Below are positions 1 through 20,803 of a stretch of DNA of 64,000 bases, piece by piece. The DNA comes from Linanthus parryae (taxonomy: Eukaryota; Streptophyta; Magnoliopsida; Ericales; Polemoniaceae). The position numbers and the translations under genes were made by a program. The stretch spans positions 18,858,001 to 18,922,000 of the forward strand of contig JALGPY010000007.1 of the NCBI GenBank assembly GCA_023055425.1, written 5' to 3'. Each line of letters begins with the position of its first letter. The stretch's first letter is position 1. A model generated the notes under the pieces. The model did not search any database, was not told where the DNA came from, and saw only the letters and a program-made list of their open reading frames with translations.

Positions 1-3000
1 CAGTACCCCAAATCATCGGATCTACCATCTACTCTTCTTAACAAGATGAAACAGGAATTTGAGTACTGGTATCCGTTTGATCTTCGTGTTTCAGGTACAA
101 ATTCGATATTTGTTTGTTAGATCTCTTTCTCATATTTGTTGATTAGATTATATTTCCAAGATTGTCTTTGTGTGACCCTGTATCGCTAGGAGTCTCTGCC
201 TGCTGCTTTTTTAACAACAGTTCTCCAATTTGATTGGTCGAATATGCAAGTTCATGAAGCACCCTGTGTCCGTGGTTTCCTATTTGTGCCTGTCGGTGTT
301 TGATCTCATATTAGGTATACTATTCTGGAGCGAACTGAAAGGTCACCATGTAGATTACTATTCTTTTGGACGTTGATATGCTATATAATTGCATAATCCC
401 TTAGAAATGCATTCCAAATTTCACAATTATAGCAATATAATTGCATTTCATGCGAATACCAGATCATCTCTTTCCCTGTTGATCGTTCTGAATCTGATCA
501 TCTCTCTCCCTCGTGGGTCATTTCTCAATAATTTAAACTTCTCAATATACACTCTTGTTTCTTTAATATCTCTTGCAGGAAGCTATGGAACATTTCTTTC
601 TTAGTGTAGTTCAGAAGTCACGTGGGCTTGTATTGAAATACACTATAATAAAAAGTTTAAGATGCTCTGGATGTACTGCAAGTAGTTAGAAAGAAATTGT
701 TTGGATTCCATTTCTTTGCCCGCTAACAAAAGAAGTTACTGTATGCCAGAATGATAGCTTTGGAAATTATCAATATAAGTAGTTGGTTCATCTTCAGATG
801 TTTGGTTCCTCTATATGTAAATAATTAGCACAAATAATGCCACTACTGACTCCTGAGCTTAACAGCATTGTTGCTCCTGTCACGTTAGACTTTTCTTCAC
901 ATACGTTGTTTTAGTGTGTTAAATTGTATTTTTTGCTCGAATACATGATCTACTTCTGACATGATAACTGTTGTTGGTTTTGTTAATAATCAATGCAGAA
1001 TCCCCAACTCCAAATTTCTTTTTCTTAATAAGTCATCATATTCACTATATCAATATTGGCATTTGAGAAATCTTAAAGCATTTAGTTGATTATATAATGG
1101 TTTTTGATATCTTTTTTCATTGTAGTCATCGATCTTTTTGATGCATGCAGTTCTTTTACAGTTAGTTAAAATCTGGCACAAAGACTGGTCAATGTATCCT
1201 GTCTCCAAAAATGCTGTTTTGTTTTCTCCAAAAACGTTCCCGGATTCCTGGTTTTAAAGTATCTCGTATGATTTTACTGGTGTTGGTAGGAAATATTTTC
1301 TGAAGAATTTGTATCTGTTCTTTATATTCCGCTCCTCATGAGTATTGTTTTGGGGATTAGGACCAACATGTAGAAGCTGTTAGTTTATTGAGGACGGAAG
1401 TCGGGTCAACCATGTTGCACAAGCTTTTTCACTCCCACCTTTCTCCTTTATTAAAGCTTTTAGTTTAAATTTGGACCAGTTCTCTTTGGGACTATGTTTT
1501 TGAACTAATTTGGGACCACTTAGAATCGCCAGGAGCAACAACTATTAGCATAAACTATGAGTTCAGGAGTAATCCAATTTCATTAATAAATACGATAATT
1601 GCTTTAATTTTATATTTCCCTATTTATTGGTAGTGCCATTAGGTAGGGGCACTCTGCTAGAGTTTTTTTATTTGTGTTGGCCTTTTCATTTTGTTTTAGC
1701 CCCTTCTTTTGGTTTAATCTTATATTTCATTTGAGCTTACAGTTTTCCAAATAACAGATTTTCCCACCTGTCTTTTGTTAGACTGTTGCTGATCTGTCTA
1801 CAAATTTAGTATCTTTTGTTGAGCAGTTATCCTCCACCATTTTTTTTAGTTTTGCATATGTGATTTGCCTATTCCAAAATTATTCCGATTTTACAGGTAT
1901 AGAAGAAGGGTAGTTTGCCTCTTGTTAACTTATTTAATAGATAGTACTCATGCTAGGCTCCTAGAGAAACTCAGGACATTGTCATGTAAATGACTTGAAA
2001 GTAAAACTGGTATATGCTAGGTATATTAGAAGTATAGAAACTCAAGGTTGAGGGAAAATGTCTCCCTTTTTGTTTATAGATCAATATCTATTTCGTGTAC
2101 CAACTTGTTATATTTTACGTGAAAGTACCAATGGTATAATTCTATAAATGAAAGTACACATTAAACGGCCCACATGAATTTTATATTTTTTTCTTTTATC
2201 AGATGGTTAAATGCTAGTTCTCACTTTCAGTAGTTTAAAAATCTGAGTTGCAAATATGTCTCCAGTATTTTATTCCCAATCCTTCTTGGTGAATTTATCT
2301 GGATCTAATCTCGGACTCCTGCTACACGTCTCTTTTTCAGGTAAAGATCTGATACAGAATCATCTCACTTTCTGCATCTATAACCATGTGGCTCTTATGC
2401 CCAAGCACCATTGGCCTAGAGGATTTCGGTGCAATGGCCATATTATGCTGAATTCTGAGAAAATGTCCAAGTCTACGGGTAACTTCAGAACATTACGTGA
2501 AGCTATTGAGGAGTTTTCAGCTGATGCTACTAGATTCTCCCTTGCTGATGCTGGGGATGGAATGGATGACGCCAACTTTGTGTTTGAAACAGCTAATGCT
2601 GCCATCTTAAGGCTTACCAAAGAGATAGCTTTTACGAAAGAGGTTCTTGCAGCAGAGCAGAGAAAAGAGCTGCGAGAAGGCCCACCTTCAACATACGCAG
2701 ATCGTGTCTTTGCTAATGAGATCAACATTGCTGTGAAAACCACCGAGAAAAACTACAGTTCATATTTGTTTAGGGAAGCTCTCAAATCTGGATTCTATGA
2801 GCTTCAGGCTGCGAAGGATGAATACAAGTCATCTTGTGGTGACAAGGGCATGAACCGTGACATAATTATGCGGTTTCTGGATGTCCAAACAAGGCTTATC
2901 GCCCCAATTTGTCCACATTACGCCGAACATGTATGGAAGGAGCTTCTTAACAAGGATGGGTTTGTTATTAAAGCAGGATGGCCTGAAGCTGCTCAGCCTG

Positions 3001-3578
3001 ACGAAATTCTCAGGAAGGCTAATAAGTATTTACAGGACTTGATTGTTTCAATGCGGAAGTTGCTCGAGAAACAGCTTTCTGGTGGGTCAAAGAAATCCAA
3101 AGGAAATGTAGCTACTAGCCATGTGGGCAAACCACCATTGATAGGCCTAATCTTCGTCAGCGAGCAATACGATGGATGGAAAAGAGAATGCTTAAATACA
3201 CTCAGAAGTAAGTTTGACTCTGCAACAAAAACCTTTGCTCCTGATAAGGACATCCTTGCAGCATTGATGGACAGTCCAATTGGTAAAGAATCAAATCCTA
3301 AGGAGATCCAGAAGAAATGCATGCCTTTCTTGAGGTTCAAGAAAACTGAAGTTTCTGCTGTTGGTGATCATGCTTTGGAATTGAGTTTACCCTTTGGTGA
3401 AATCGAGGTTCTCAGAGAGAACGTGGATTTAATCCGACGGAAACTAGACCTGAAACAGTTGGAGATTCTGTCTGTGAATGACCCTGAAGCTATTGCAAGG
3501 GCTGGCTCTCATGCTTCTGTCTTGGCACAAAACCAACCTGAACCCGGAACTCCTACTTCCATATTTTTTACTGAGTAG
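1..3578 (+). CDS. Cytosolic leucyl-tRNA synthetase, C-terminal part (5' exons outside window)
   Basis: Class I aminoacyl-tRNA synthetase that charges tRNA-Leu in the cytosol. Two exons are visible: 1..94 and 2341..3578, joined across a 2246-bp intron (donor GTACAA, acceptor TTTTCAG); the split Gly codon G|GT restores VSGKDLIQNH. Together they give 443 residues ending at TAG 3576-3578, roughly the last 40% of a protein that is about 1,090 residues in plants. The KMSKS catalytic loop (EKMSKSTGN) is at 2460-2474, preceded by NGHIMLNSE. The rest is the anticodon-binding domain (APICPHYAEHVW) and the eukaryote-type C-terminal extension. An ATG at 2256 lies inside the intron and is not a start. No frameshift is seen. 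Assignment rests on recognisable eukaryotic or archaeal-type LeuRS sequence. Confidence 0.93.
95..2340 (+). other. Long intron of leucyl-tRNA synthetase
   Basis: AT-rich sequence with stop codons in all frames. I see no exon, RNA gene or clear transposon in it. It ends with a polypyrimidine tract and TTTTTCAG. Confidence 0.8.
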
Positions 3579-5540
3579 AATCTGTTCAACGCGATATGAA
3601 CGTTAGCTATCTTCGTGGTGTTTGTTTTCTCTTGATTAGTTAATTTGACTACATACTATCTTTTTCAAACCTTCCATTTTGAAATGTATCTGATTTGGTA
3701 CTCTGACTGCTATCAGTTTACACTGGATGAAGTTAGAATTTGGCTAATTCACCTTTGTTTGGTGATGTCTGATTCCTGAAGATTATCTGAATTCATTCTT
3801 TTGATTGTTCATCATTTATATCATTCCTGTGAAGAGGGAAGAAACGTTAGATTTTTGGTCTTGTCCTTGGTGGACATTTTAGTTTACGAGACTAGTTGTG
3901 TTCATATATGTGGTTGTATACTGTTCCTGAGGATGCAGAGGTAAGCGAATGTCTGAGGTAAACTTCAAAGCAGTAGGATCTTTAGTTCTGATTCTATTTG
4001 CTAAACTATCTCTTTTTCTGGCTGACTTTTCTTCCTTCTAGTTGGAGAATATCAATCCTGCTGTTGTTAGAGATAAACGTATAGTATAAACGATTATGTT
4101 TTAGATAATGGATTTGATTTTGTTCAAGCTGGTGGTTACACCAACTTATTCATGTACATATTTTATTGTGATATTGCACTATTTTGGCAAACTTGTAAGA
4201 GAGAGGCACTTTATCATTTTGAACTGCCCCTGGAGCAGTCTGGAGGGCGCCTGCTGCCAAGCCACTCCAACCCTAGTACAAACTCGAATAGTGATTTTAT
4301 GAAGATTTCAGTGTTGGAATGGGGTGGTGCCTAGGCAGGGGCACCGGTGAGCACTCTCTAAAAAGAATTTGAAATGGTTGAAATCTAGATGGTCTAAAGT
4401 GTAGGTACATACAAATACTGATAAATGTGGATGTGGTAACTTTGACTGAACTATCACATTACAGTTGGTTTTGATTTTAGCATATCACTGAACACTCGTC
4501 CAACATGTATACATCAACATTTTCGGGTCATGTTATGGCATTTTATTCGATGATTTTATTATTCTGCTTTTGCACATACAAGGATTTGCATTTGCGTTTG
4601 GTCATGTTAACACGATAATTGATATTGATACCTATAAACTCTAATGGTTGATGGTGATGATCGGTGAGTGTTCTATTTATTTGAGAAGTTGGCGAGTTTT
4701 AAAAGTCTTTTTGTTTGGTGATTCATATGGCCGACTAATGTATATATGCTTCTCTTCTAAGTGGTGTTGAAGAAGGCCAAAATTGTCTCTTCTTTTAGTT
4801 GCTTTGGAGTGACCATAAAACAGCACCAAGTTCCACAAACCTTTACGCGAGTCACGTACTTGGGGGATTAAGATTTCTGAACCAAGAACAAGAGAAAAGC
4901 GAAAAAATATTCAGGGAAGAATACCATGCCGCCATAGACACTTACTCCTTAAGAAAAGTGCCAAAAACAAAAGATCATAAGTCGCTTTCTTTATATCCAT
5001 AAGAAAAGTGATACAAGGGTGGGATTGACTAGCTACATCCATATTGTCAGACATAAGCATGAACTCTTCACTAAGACATACTTTGATCGTATTCGTAGTC
5101 TAAATAAGCTATAAAAAAACGTCGAACTTTACTTCAAAGAACACCGATGCTAGTATAATATCCACTTCAGTGAGGCTGTCCAAATGTGCAGTAAGAGAGG
5201 AGAAATTCGCAAGAACATCGCATATCTTTGGACTTTTGCTGGCTTCGTGGACATGCTCAATGATAGAAGATGATTTTTCTCACCAGAATATAACTCAATT
5301 TCATTCGAGAGAAAATATGAAATTTGTTTTTATTTGAACATATAGGAATGTAACCCAATTTTATTTTTTTATTTTTTTTTATTTTTTTTTGAAATGGGGG
5401 AACATATTCCAAATTTTTTTTTGAGCAAAAGAATATAATCCAAATTAGAAACCAATAATGCAGACAAATGAACAGCTAATAAAATTAATTAAATCCGTTG
5501 AAATTCAAAGCAATAGACGTTTAGTAATCGATGATAGAAA
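3579..5540. other. 3'UTR and intergenic region between LeuRS and SPIRAL1-like genes
   Basis: The first few hundred bases are probably LeuRS 3'UTR. The remainder is AT-rich with only short random ORFs. A T-rich tract lies at about 5362-5390. No gene is recognised. Confidence 0.6.
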
Positions 5541-5546
5541 TAAATA

Positions 5547-5554
5547 TTATAAAT
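5547..5554 (+). promoter_or_regulatory. Putative TATA box of the SPIRAL1-like gene
   Basis: TTATAAAT lies about 30 bp upstream of a pyrimidine-rich stretch (CTTCTTCTTCTCTCT) typical of a plant 5' leader. The leader appears to be interrupted by a 5'UTR intron: donor GAG|GTATGC at 5648 and acceptor TTTAG at 7229-7233, 19 bases before the ATG at 7253. Confidence 0.5.
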
Positions 5555-5975
5555 ACCCACAGACATGCGCATATCGCATTCATTGTTCCTCTGCCTTCTT
5601 CTTCTTCTCTCTGATTTTTTCGGATCTCGTCGACAGGAGGAGAGGAGGTATGCTGAATTTCCACCCATTTTTGTACCATCTTCAATATCATTTGATTGAT
5701 TCGTTATCTGTTTCTCATTTCAATTTAGAGAACGTAGGGTTCGGTTTTCTTTTTTTTAGCTTCAATCTCTTGTTTTCGCTGTCTCTGTTTTGAAAATTTC
5801 TTCATCGCATCACACCATTTTGCGATTTCTCAACGATTTCGACGAACCGAGTCGCTGAATTTCGAAGGGTCGTTTCAGGTTTCAGTTTTAGACAATGGGT
5901 CGTTGAAATTACGCAATTTTGTGCATTCTTTGAATTATTATTCCCTTTGATGATTCGTATTCATCTATGTACACT

Positions 5976-6439
5976 GGGTGGGTTTGGTATGACTTATTTT
6001 CAGCTTTTAATCCACTTTGGACTTTTAATTTGTTTTGAGCTTTTCTGAAAGGTTTGGTATGACTTTTTCAGTGTCAGCTTTTGGATTTTGGCTTTTGTCT
6101 TGTAGTGTAAAACTGAGTTCTGAAAAAAGTTGGGTTTCATGAACTTTTTTTGGACTTTTTTCTTCCTAAACAATAACAATGACCAATTTACCTCTACTTT
6201 TTTTGTACCAACATACTATGACATCTAATTAGACCTACTATAATTTTATTCGTCAATATAAAATTTATAAAATGATAATTTTCACTAGCAAACAAAAATG
6301 TTGCATCCTAACTTTTTTACAGCATAACTTTTTTCACCAAACCTATACATCTTTTTTCATTAACTTCTTTGTCACGAACTTTTTTCACAACAACTTAAAA
6401 GTCGACTTAAAAGTCCAAAAAGTCATACCAAACCCACCC
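5976..6439. mobile_element. MITE with TIR GGGTGGGTTTGGTATGACTT
   Basis: 464-bp element inside the 5'UTR intron of the SPIRAL1-like gene. The left end GGGTGGGTTTGGTATGACTT is mirrored exactly by AAGTCATACCAAACCCACCC at the right end. Flanking ACT (5973-5975 and 6440-6442) could be a 3-bp target duplication, which with the GGG...GTTTGG ends suggests a Tourist/PIF-Harbinger-like MITE. The interior has no coding capacity. Confidence 0.75.
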
Positions 6440-7252
6440 ACTTTAAGTCTAAATTTCAGCAAGATTCATGTTGATGCATTATGCAATCATTGACTAATAC
6501 AGGAATAGCAAAACCCAGAAACAATTAGTGATTGAAATGGTGCAATCTCCAAAAACTAGCACAAAATCATAGGAGGAACGCACAGAAGACTTTTTTTCAT
6601 ATTATTTATCAATTTAAAAAGACACGAGGTTGAAGTCTGTTTGTTAATGAAATACTAAAGGTAAACTCGAAGGCATGGTGCAATTGAAATGAGCCTGTTT
6701 GTGTTGATGTTATCAGTTTCTGCGTATTAATTTGAGGGTCTGTTTGGTTATCAGCTGAAAATCTAGAAAATCGGCTGAAAAAATTTTGGGTGAAAAATCT
6801 AGATGGTATTTAGTAAATTACTTGAATACACCAACTTCTCCAAAAAAAAAAGAGAGCAGGCTAGTGTCAAAAACACATTAAAATTATTTTTTCTGAGATT
6901 TCCAGCCGCATAATCCCCAATTTTGGAGATTCTACAATTGTATAGAGATTCTTTTAATGTCCAAAATTTCAACTCAATATTTTCTGTGATAACAAACGAA
7001 ATTAAATTAAAATGTCCGATTTTAATCAAAACGGTGTTCCCAAAACATGCATTGAATCCGGTAAAGAAGCTCTCTTTATAACATGTCCTTTCTCTGCCTC
7101 ATTTTCCATTGGGAGAAACGAAGTTTCTTATGCGATTCTTTCTATCTGTATTGTGTAGAACATACCTTGTTTGTTACTAGCTGTGGTTGCTTCTGTTAAA
7201 TTCTAGTTAATGGGGATTTTTGGGTTGATTTAGGAACTTGAGTAAAGAGGAA

Positions 7253-9127
7253 ATGGGACGTGGAGTTAGTGCTGGTGGTGGCCAAAGTTCCTTGGGGTAC
7301 TTGTTTGGAGGAGGAGAAGAGACTACTACTGCAAAAAACAAGCCAGTAGCTGCACAGAACATTGATCAGGGCTCGAACAAGCCTGCTGTTGCTGCTGCTT
7401 CAAAACCAGCGGATAACAGTAGGAATGTACCTGCTGGAATCCATAGCAGTCATGCCAACAATTACTTGCGCGCAGATGGACAAAACTGTGGCAACTTCAT
7501 CACGGTAAGAAGACCGTAATTGAGTCCCTCTCTTTATTCATCACTTCGGGATTATTTGACTTCCTGTACGCGCATTCGTTTATTTCGAAGTTGTTATATT
7601 GAACAGTAACCCTGATGGCCTTTGGCAATTGCCAAATCAACTTCATAACTATTCCTTTACATCCGCGGTTTGCTTAATTGATCCTTTTATCATCGTTACC
7701 CCTAATCTTGGGGCACCCAACTTATCTTTTAGGCGTCGCAGTTAGTGATGATTGCATCTGAATTTAACAAAGGCAAAATTTCTCCAAGGTTTACATTGCA
7801 GAGTAGTAATTCAGGGCAGTAAGATTTGAGAGGGGTTGGTCAGATTTTACATTGCAGAGTAGTAATTCAGGGCAGTAAGATTTGAGAGGGGTTGGTCAGA
7901 TTGGTCAGGATGTAATGCGAAATTTCAGATTGAAATGCTTTAAAAAAAATGGGTATCGCTAAGGATTCTATATGGCTTACAGTCTTGCAGTTCAACTCTT
8001 CAATTTTTCTTCCTTTGAGAGTGAGGTTACATTGGGTTTTTTAATTATTACCATTAGTATTTTGTTTAGAGGGCCGCTATGCTTCACCTCTTTTTTTTCA
8101 CCCTTCAAGTTCACCTCTTACGTGTCAAGATATGATTGTGATAATTATTTATTTTAAGATATTTCTATAATTATATCACCAATCAAAAACACCCACATAA
8201 GGGGTGAACTTGAAGGGTGAAGAAAAAGGGGTGACGTTTAGCATTTCCCTTTTGTTTATGAGTTCTTTCTAAGAGATCAAATTGATCAGGGTTGTGTAAA
8301 AGGTTCAATAATAAGGAAACCTCACTCTCTTCACTATGTTCCCTCTCTTTCTCCCCAATTTGACTTTTATCACTATTTACTGGGTCACTTTGACCCGGTG
8401 ATTTGATTAGCAAAATGATGCAAGAATTTGGTAATCTTTTCATGGTGTTGTAGAGAAAACTTTACTCTACAATACTTTAAAAAAATTATCAAAAAATTGC
8501 ATCATTTTGCAATCCAAATCACCGGGGCAAAGTGACCCGGTTACGGACAAAATAGTCAAAGTTGGGAGAAAGAGAGGGAACGGAGGAAGTATGTATTTTC
8601 TTATGAGTTCTTTCTAAGAGGTAAAATTGATTAGTGTTGTGTTAAAAAGTACACAATAACTAGGAAACCTCACTCTCTTCATGGCTTTCTCCTGTTTTTG
8701 TCTGGTTTACTAGCTGCTGTCAATTGTAGATATATTGCACACTTTTTCACAAGAACAATAGTTAAATTTATTAAGGAATTTAAGACGAAGGTGGGAAATC
8801 ACCAATTCTAATAGAAGAACTTTGTAGCAGATGGCCTTAGGGTCGGGCACTCTTTATGAGCAGAGGGAACACCAACGAGTGAGAACATAGCCCACAAAGA
8901 AGACATGAAATTAGCAACATTAGGGTTAGTTGGAAGAACAGCATGGCTGATCCAGCTATGAGCTGCACGTCTGTCTCGTCTTCTTTGATAAGCATTCTCA
9001 GCTTTGAAGTTGTCTGAACACTATAATGGTTTTTGTGTGGGTGCAGGATCGTCCTTCAACCAAAGTTCATGCCGCCCCTGGTGGTGGTTCTTCCCTAGGT
9101 TACCTCTTTGGTGATGGTGGTAAATGA
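7253..9127 (+). CDS. SP1L: SPIRAL1-like protein (SP1L family)
   Basis: Small plant microtubule-localised protein family that keeps cortical microtubules organised and cell expansion directional. Exons 7253..7504 and 9047..9127 (donor ACG|GTAAGA, acceptor GTGCAG|GAT, phase 0) give 110 residues, normal for the family. Both diagnostic termini are present: N-terminal MGRGVSAGGGQSSLGYLFGG and C-terminal HAAPGGGSSLGYLFGDGGK. They share the repeated SSLGYLFG motif, with the conserved NxGNFIT...DRPSTKVHAAPGG block across the splice. The middle is Ala/Pro/Lys-rich and variable. An in-frame TTG lies upstream, but the conserved MGRG start fixes the ATG. Intron 1 (7505-9046) contains a 56-bp tandem duplication and two MITEs. 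The gene is convergent with eL39. Confidence 0.95.
7790..7901. repeat. 56-bp tandem duplication in SP1L intron
   Basis: Two back-to-back, essentially identical copies of a 56-bp segment beginning TTTACATTGCAGAGTAG (7790-7845 and 7846-7901). The identity suggests a recent slippage or unequal-exchange event. Confidence 0.9.
8071..8249. mobile_element. Short inverted-repeat MITE in SP1L intron
   Basis: A stretch near 8093-8116 containing TTCACCCTTCAAGTTCACC is mirrored near 8199-8222 by GGTGAACTTGAAGGGTGAA. The similarity extends outward to GGG...ATGCT / AGCAT...CCC ends. No target duplication was identified, so the family is unassigned. Confidence 0.65.
8256..8679. repeat. Direct repeat of about 75 bp flanking a MITE
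   Basis: The block starting TTATGAGTTCTTTCTAAGAG and ending CCTCACTCTCTTCA occurs at 8256-8332 and again, diverged, at 8601-8679, one on each side of the MITE at 8334-8591. It is far longer than a Stowaway target duplication, so a segmental duplication is likely. Confidence 0.75.
8334..8591. mobile_element. Stowaway-like MITE, family 'TACCTCCGTTTC', copy 1
   Basis: The ends TTCCCTCTCTTTCTCCC and GGGAGAAAGAGAGGGAA are inverted repeats. Inside, GGTCACTTTGACCCGGTGAT...AGCAAAATGATGCAA...TTTGGTAATCTTTTCATGG closely matches the element at 63437-63693. It splits a 75-bp direct duplication (8256-8332 and 8601-8679). Confidence 0.75.
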
Positions 9128-10321
9128 TGGCTCTTGGTGGATTATTCAGTAGATTCATCAGGAGGATATTGCTTGAATTACAATATTTCCAGAAAACTTT
9201 GTTGTCCAGATCTTTGTTATTGGTTTTCAAGATGATGTTAGCCGACTATACTGTGGGCAAACTTTATATGATTCATAAACTAATCAATGTGAGAAGTTCA
9301 TGATTTGTGATATTTTTTATGCTTTGGCAAGTTCGAATGTTGTCTTTTTATGTTACCAATTGCCATGTCAGTTATTGCTTGAACAAGAAATGGCCAATGG
9401 AGTTATCTGCTATGTTGACAGAAGCTCGCAATACGAGTCTTTGACCCCCTCTAAACTTGAAATCTCGCAAATCTGCGTGAAAAAGAAACTTGCTTCCTCT
9501 AGGGATACTGCAACTGCAAACTTGGTCTCGATCTGCATTTTGGTTTCTTTACGGATGCGCAAGTTTACTGTGTATGATGGTGCCAAATTGCCCGGATGGA
9601 AGTACTAAAATAATGTTTGATTCTAGACCGTACATAGGGTCTTTCCTGTCAAACTCGTCTGCTCAAAACTCAGCGCATTGGTTTTCTTTTTCTTTTCTTT
9701 GGCTGACGTAGAAACATGCAACGGCTTCTTTCGGGAACTCTCGCTCTAATGCAATTGCATGAACCATTCCAGAGTGGGGTAAACCAACATGAGAAATCCT
9801 AGACTTCACAACAGAAAATGCAAATTTAACCTCTTGGGGTTCCCTCAAAATTCGAATTCACATCTAGGCAACACCCAGAGACTTCGACATGCAAGCTACT
9901 GCTACTGCTACTACTACCCCAAGTGCAAATAAAAGATGAGGGGAAAAATCCCTACCAACTGATTTTCTATTTAGGGATAGAGGAGAATCTCTTAACAAGA
10001 TGCAATCATGAGTCATGAACACAATACAGCAATCACACATGTCCATGTCCATGTCCGAATAATGAACACAGATGTTTGACCATTAGAATGAATGAGCTGA
10101 GAGAAATATTGAATGAAAATGAGAATCAAAATGCATCTGAATGCTCAAAAACGACACATGCAACAATGTCTTCATTCTCATTCAAACATAAACTTCAAAA
10201 TTCAGAACCTAGTAACATCAAGTGTCAAAATTACATCATCATAGTCAGAAACAAACACAGCCCAAGTCTTAACACTTCTAAAGATGAAGCAACAACCTCC
10301 CAAATGGTAGTAGAGCTGTGC
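9128..10321. other. Convergent intergenic region and 3'UTRs of SP1L and eL39
   Basis: The segment contains the presumed 3'UTRs of both genes. The short ORFs here have no recognisable homology and no typical coding bias. No RNA gene or transposon ends were recognised. Confidence 0.55.
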
Positions 10322-18770
<8,449 letters not shown>

Positions 18771-18827
18771 TTTTGGCTCCTCCTCCGGAAGGTGGGCGTC
18801 TGAGGGAACAGATCGCGGCGGTAGGCA

Positions 18828-18891
18828 AAACCCTAATCAGCAGAGTCCTATTTGTAGAGTCCAGCCAAGAGAGACGACCTACTTATTTATA
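18828..18891 (-). promoter_or_regulatory. eL39 core promoter: TATA box and telo-box
   Basis: On the minus strand TATAAATA (18884-18891) lies about 30 nt upstream of a pyrimidine-rich CTCTCTTGG, a likely start region near 18855. A telo-box, TTAGGGTTT (18828-18836; AAACCCTAA on plus), lies in the leader. Telo-boxes are typical of plant ribosomal-protein genes. It is the only promoter-like sequence next to the array, which is why the start exon is placed in the last repeat copy. Confidence 0.65.
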
Positions 18892-19058
18892 TTTTCTTTA
18901 GTTCCGTTTTCACACCCTAAAGATTTGCTATTTCCCAAACGACCCCGGAACAACTGTATATTGTGACAATAACCGCTTTAGAATAATGGGACTCTAACTC
19001 AGTGTGTGAAAATGAGGTGTTGGTTGATAATGTAAAAGCAAACGGGCTTCATTGTAAA

Positions 19059-19262
19059 TTAGGGGATTGCCCGTGTCCGAAGGGCGTTCCCGATAATTTT
19101 ATATGATATCTATCGAGTCATGTTCTTACACAGTTTTGAAAATTACGTAAATTAATTCAAGAGAGAGTACATTTTCAAATAGTGAGTAGTAAATGTGTAT
19201 TTAAGTAATAGATAGTTAAGTGGGTGGTTGTAAGATCTAAGGGTTGGGGCTGATTTATTTAA
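19059..19262 (-). mobile_element. Degenerate non-autonomous Helitron, 3' part
   Basis: Read on the minus strand it ends in GGGCAATCCCCTAA followed by T, a Helitron CTRR|T terminus, preceded by a weak GCCC/GGGC hairpin. Its body shares CCCTTAGATCT...CCACCCACTTAAC with the better-preserved Helitron at 45406-45721. The 5' end is not resolved. Confidence 0.6.
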
Positions 19263-19350
19263 ATTAAAAGCTGAAAAAGTCATAAGTTAGCTAAAACATG
19301 CTGTTTTATAAAATAGATTCCCAAAATAAATTACAAACACACACACAACC

Positions 19351-20649
19351 GGGGGTAAAGGACACTTCAGCACCTTTAGTTTTATTGAAGTACACTTTCA
19401 CCCCCCTCTTGTTTTAAAAAGACACTTTCACCCCTTCAGAGTGCCGAACTTCAAGTAATTTACACCCGATATCAAAGTTTTTAAGAAAATCAGACCGGCC
19501 ATCAAACCGGTCATGGTTGGACCAGTTCAATCGCACATTTATTTAATAATATATATTCATTATTTTTCATACCAAAAATAGTAAACGTAATGGAAAATAG
19601 CCAACAAAATACTTTAATGTTTTAATTTAAAACTTATTTAGCGTTGTAATATTTTTGTAGTAATAGTTATGATCAAACAATAAACAAACATACAAACTAA
19701 CTATTATAGTCGACAACAAATATATTTTGAGGTTTTGTAATAAATACAAAAATATTGAATCATGTCAACAAACTGGCTCTTGGCTTAGAGATTAAGTTGT
19801 CTTTCTATTAGAAGGATGGCCTAGAGTTTGATTCCCACATTTGTCAACAATTTTTGCAATTTATTAAAAATTGCCTGGTTTTCAACCCAATTGGTTCACC
19901 GGTTGGACCACAAAACAGGTCGGTTTTTGACTGGTTCTGACATATGCGGTCACCGACCAGTTCATATGTTTGATCGGTCGAACCAGCCGATCCGGTCCGA
20001 TTTTTAAAACTATGCCCGATTATTGTAAAAAAATGTTACTTTGGGATATCTTTATTTGAATGACATCTATTAACCAATTTTTTGAAAGTGAATAACGTTA
20101 GTGAAAGGTGCCCGAATATCGGGTAGCTGTTGTTAAAACGGGACATTAATGGTATTGGATTTATGAATATTCAGACTATAACAGTTCCTTTCTAAGAATA
20201 AATCGGGAATAGAGCTAACGTTGGGTCGCTCCATCTTTTTTGTAGAAGTGATATATCCAAGCAAGTAAGAGAATAAGAACTCTTCTGGAATAGGCCTCTA
20301 TTAGCCATCTTCTATTGCCAGGTCCTCGCCATTTTTGGTTTGAAAAGAATTGAGAGAGAACAACAAGCTTCCCTCGAGAAAGTGCCATTGAGCGCTGTCA
20401 GTAAAAATAAATTTTGGTACAAATTTGCCCTCATGTTATAAAAATTGTAGGCATTATTCAATGATATATATTAGAGTTTTTGCCTGATGGGTGATCGAAT
20501 TGGTCTCTAAAATTATTTTCAGTGACAGACCTCACTCCAAGACTAAGGCATTCACAGTTAGAGAGTGTAAATTATTGGAAGATCGGCACGCTGAAGGGGT
20601 AAAAGTGTCCTTAAATGAAACTAGAGGGGGTGAAAGTGTCATAAACCCC
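19351..20649. mobile_element. Non-autonomous TIR element, about 1.3 kb (MULE-like)
   Basis: Long imperfect terminal inverted repeats of about 75 bp. The left one contains GACACTTTCACCCCTTCAG and GTGCCG, mirrored on the right by CGGCACGCTGAAGGGG and GGGGGTGAAAGTGTC. The TIRs resemble those of the MULE at 55332-57911 (both have a GGGTAAA...GACAC start). The interior is non-coding and AT-rich. It has an inner inverted pair built on GGTTGGACCAG / CTGGTCC-like sequences and a tRNA-like patch near 19786-19853. No clean target duplication was found. Confidence 0.6.
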
Positions 20650-20803
20650 ACAAACGCAGGTCGATACACAGTTGAGAAAGACGAAGGCGGCTTAAACCCC
20701 AAACCGAACCAACTAAGACGGCCACAACTAACTAGGTCATATTTTTAGCGGCGGCGTTACTGGTTATTTCCGCCGTGGGAGACACAAATCCGCAGCAGCA
20801 AAG

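Noticed and set aside
2256..2340. ATG at 2256 as the start of a 440-residue protein
   Set aside because: The sequence up to 2340 is the intron end. LeuRS homology begins exactly at the splice acceptor and continues the exon at 1-94.
7238..7252. Upstream TTG start for the SPIRAL1-like protein
   Set aside because: The conserved family start MGRGVS begins at ATG 7253, and the preceding bases are leader sequence after a 5'UTR intron acceptor.
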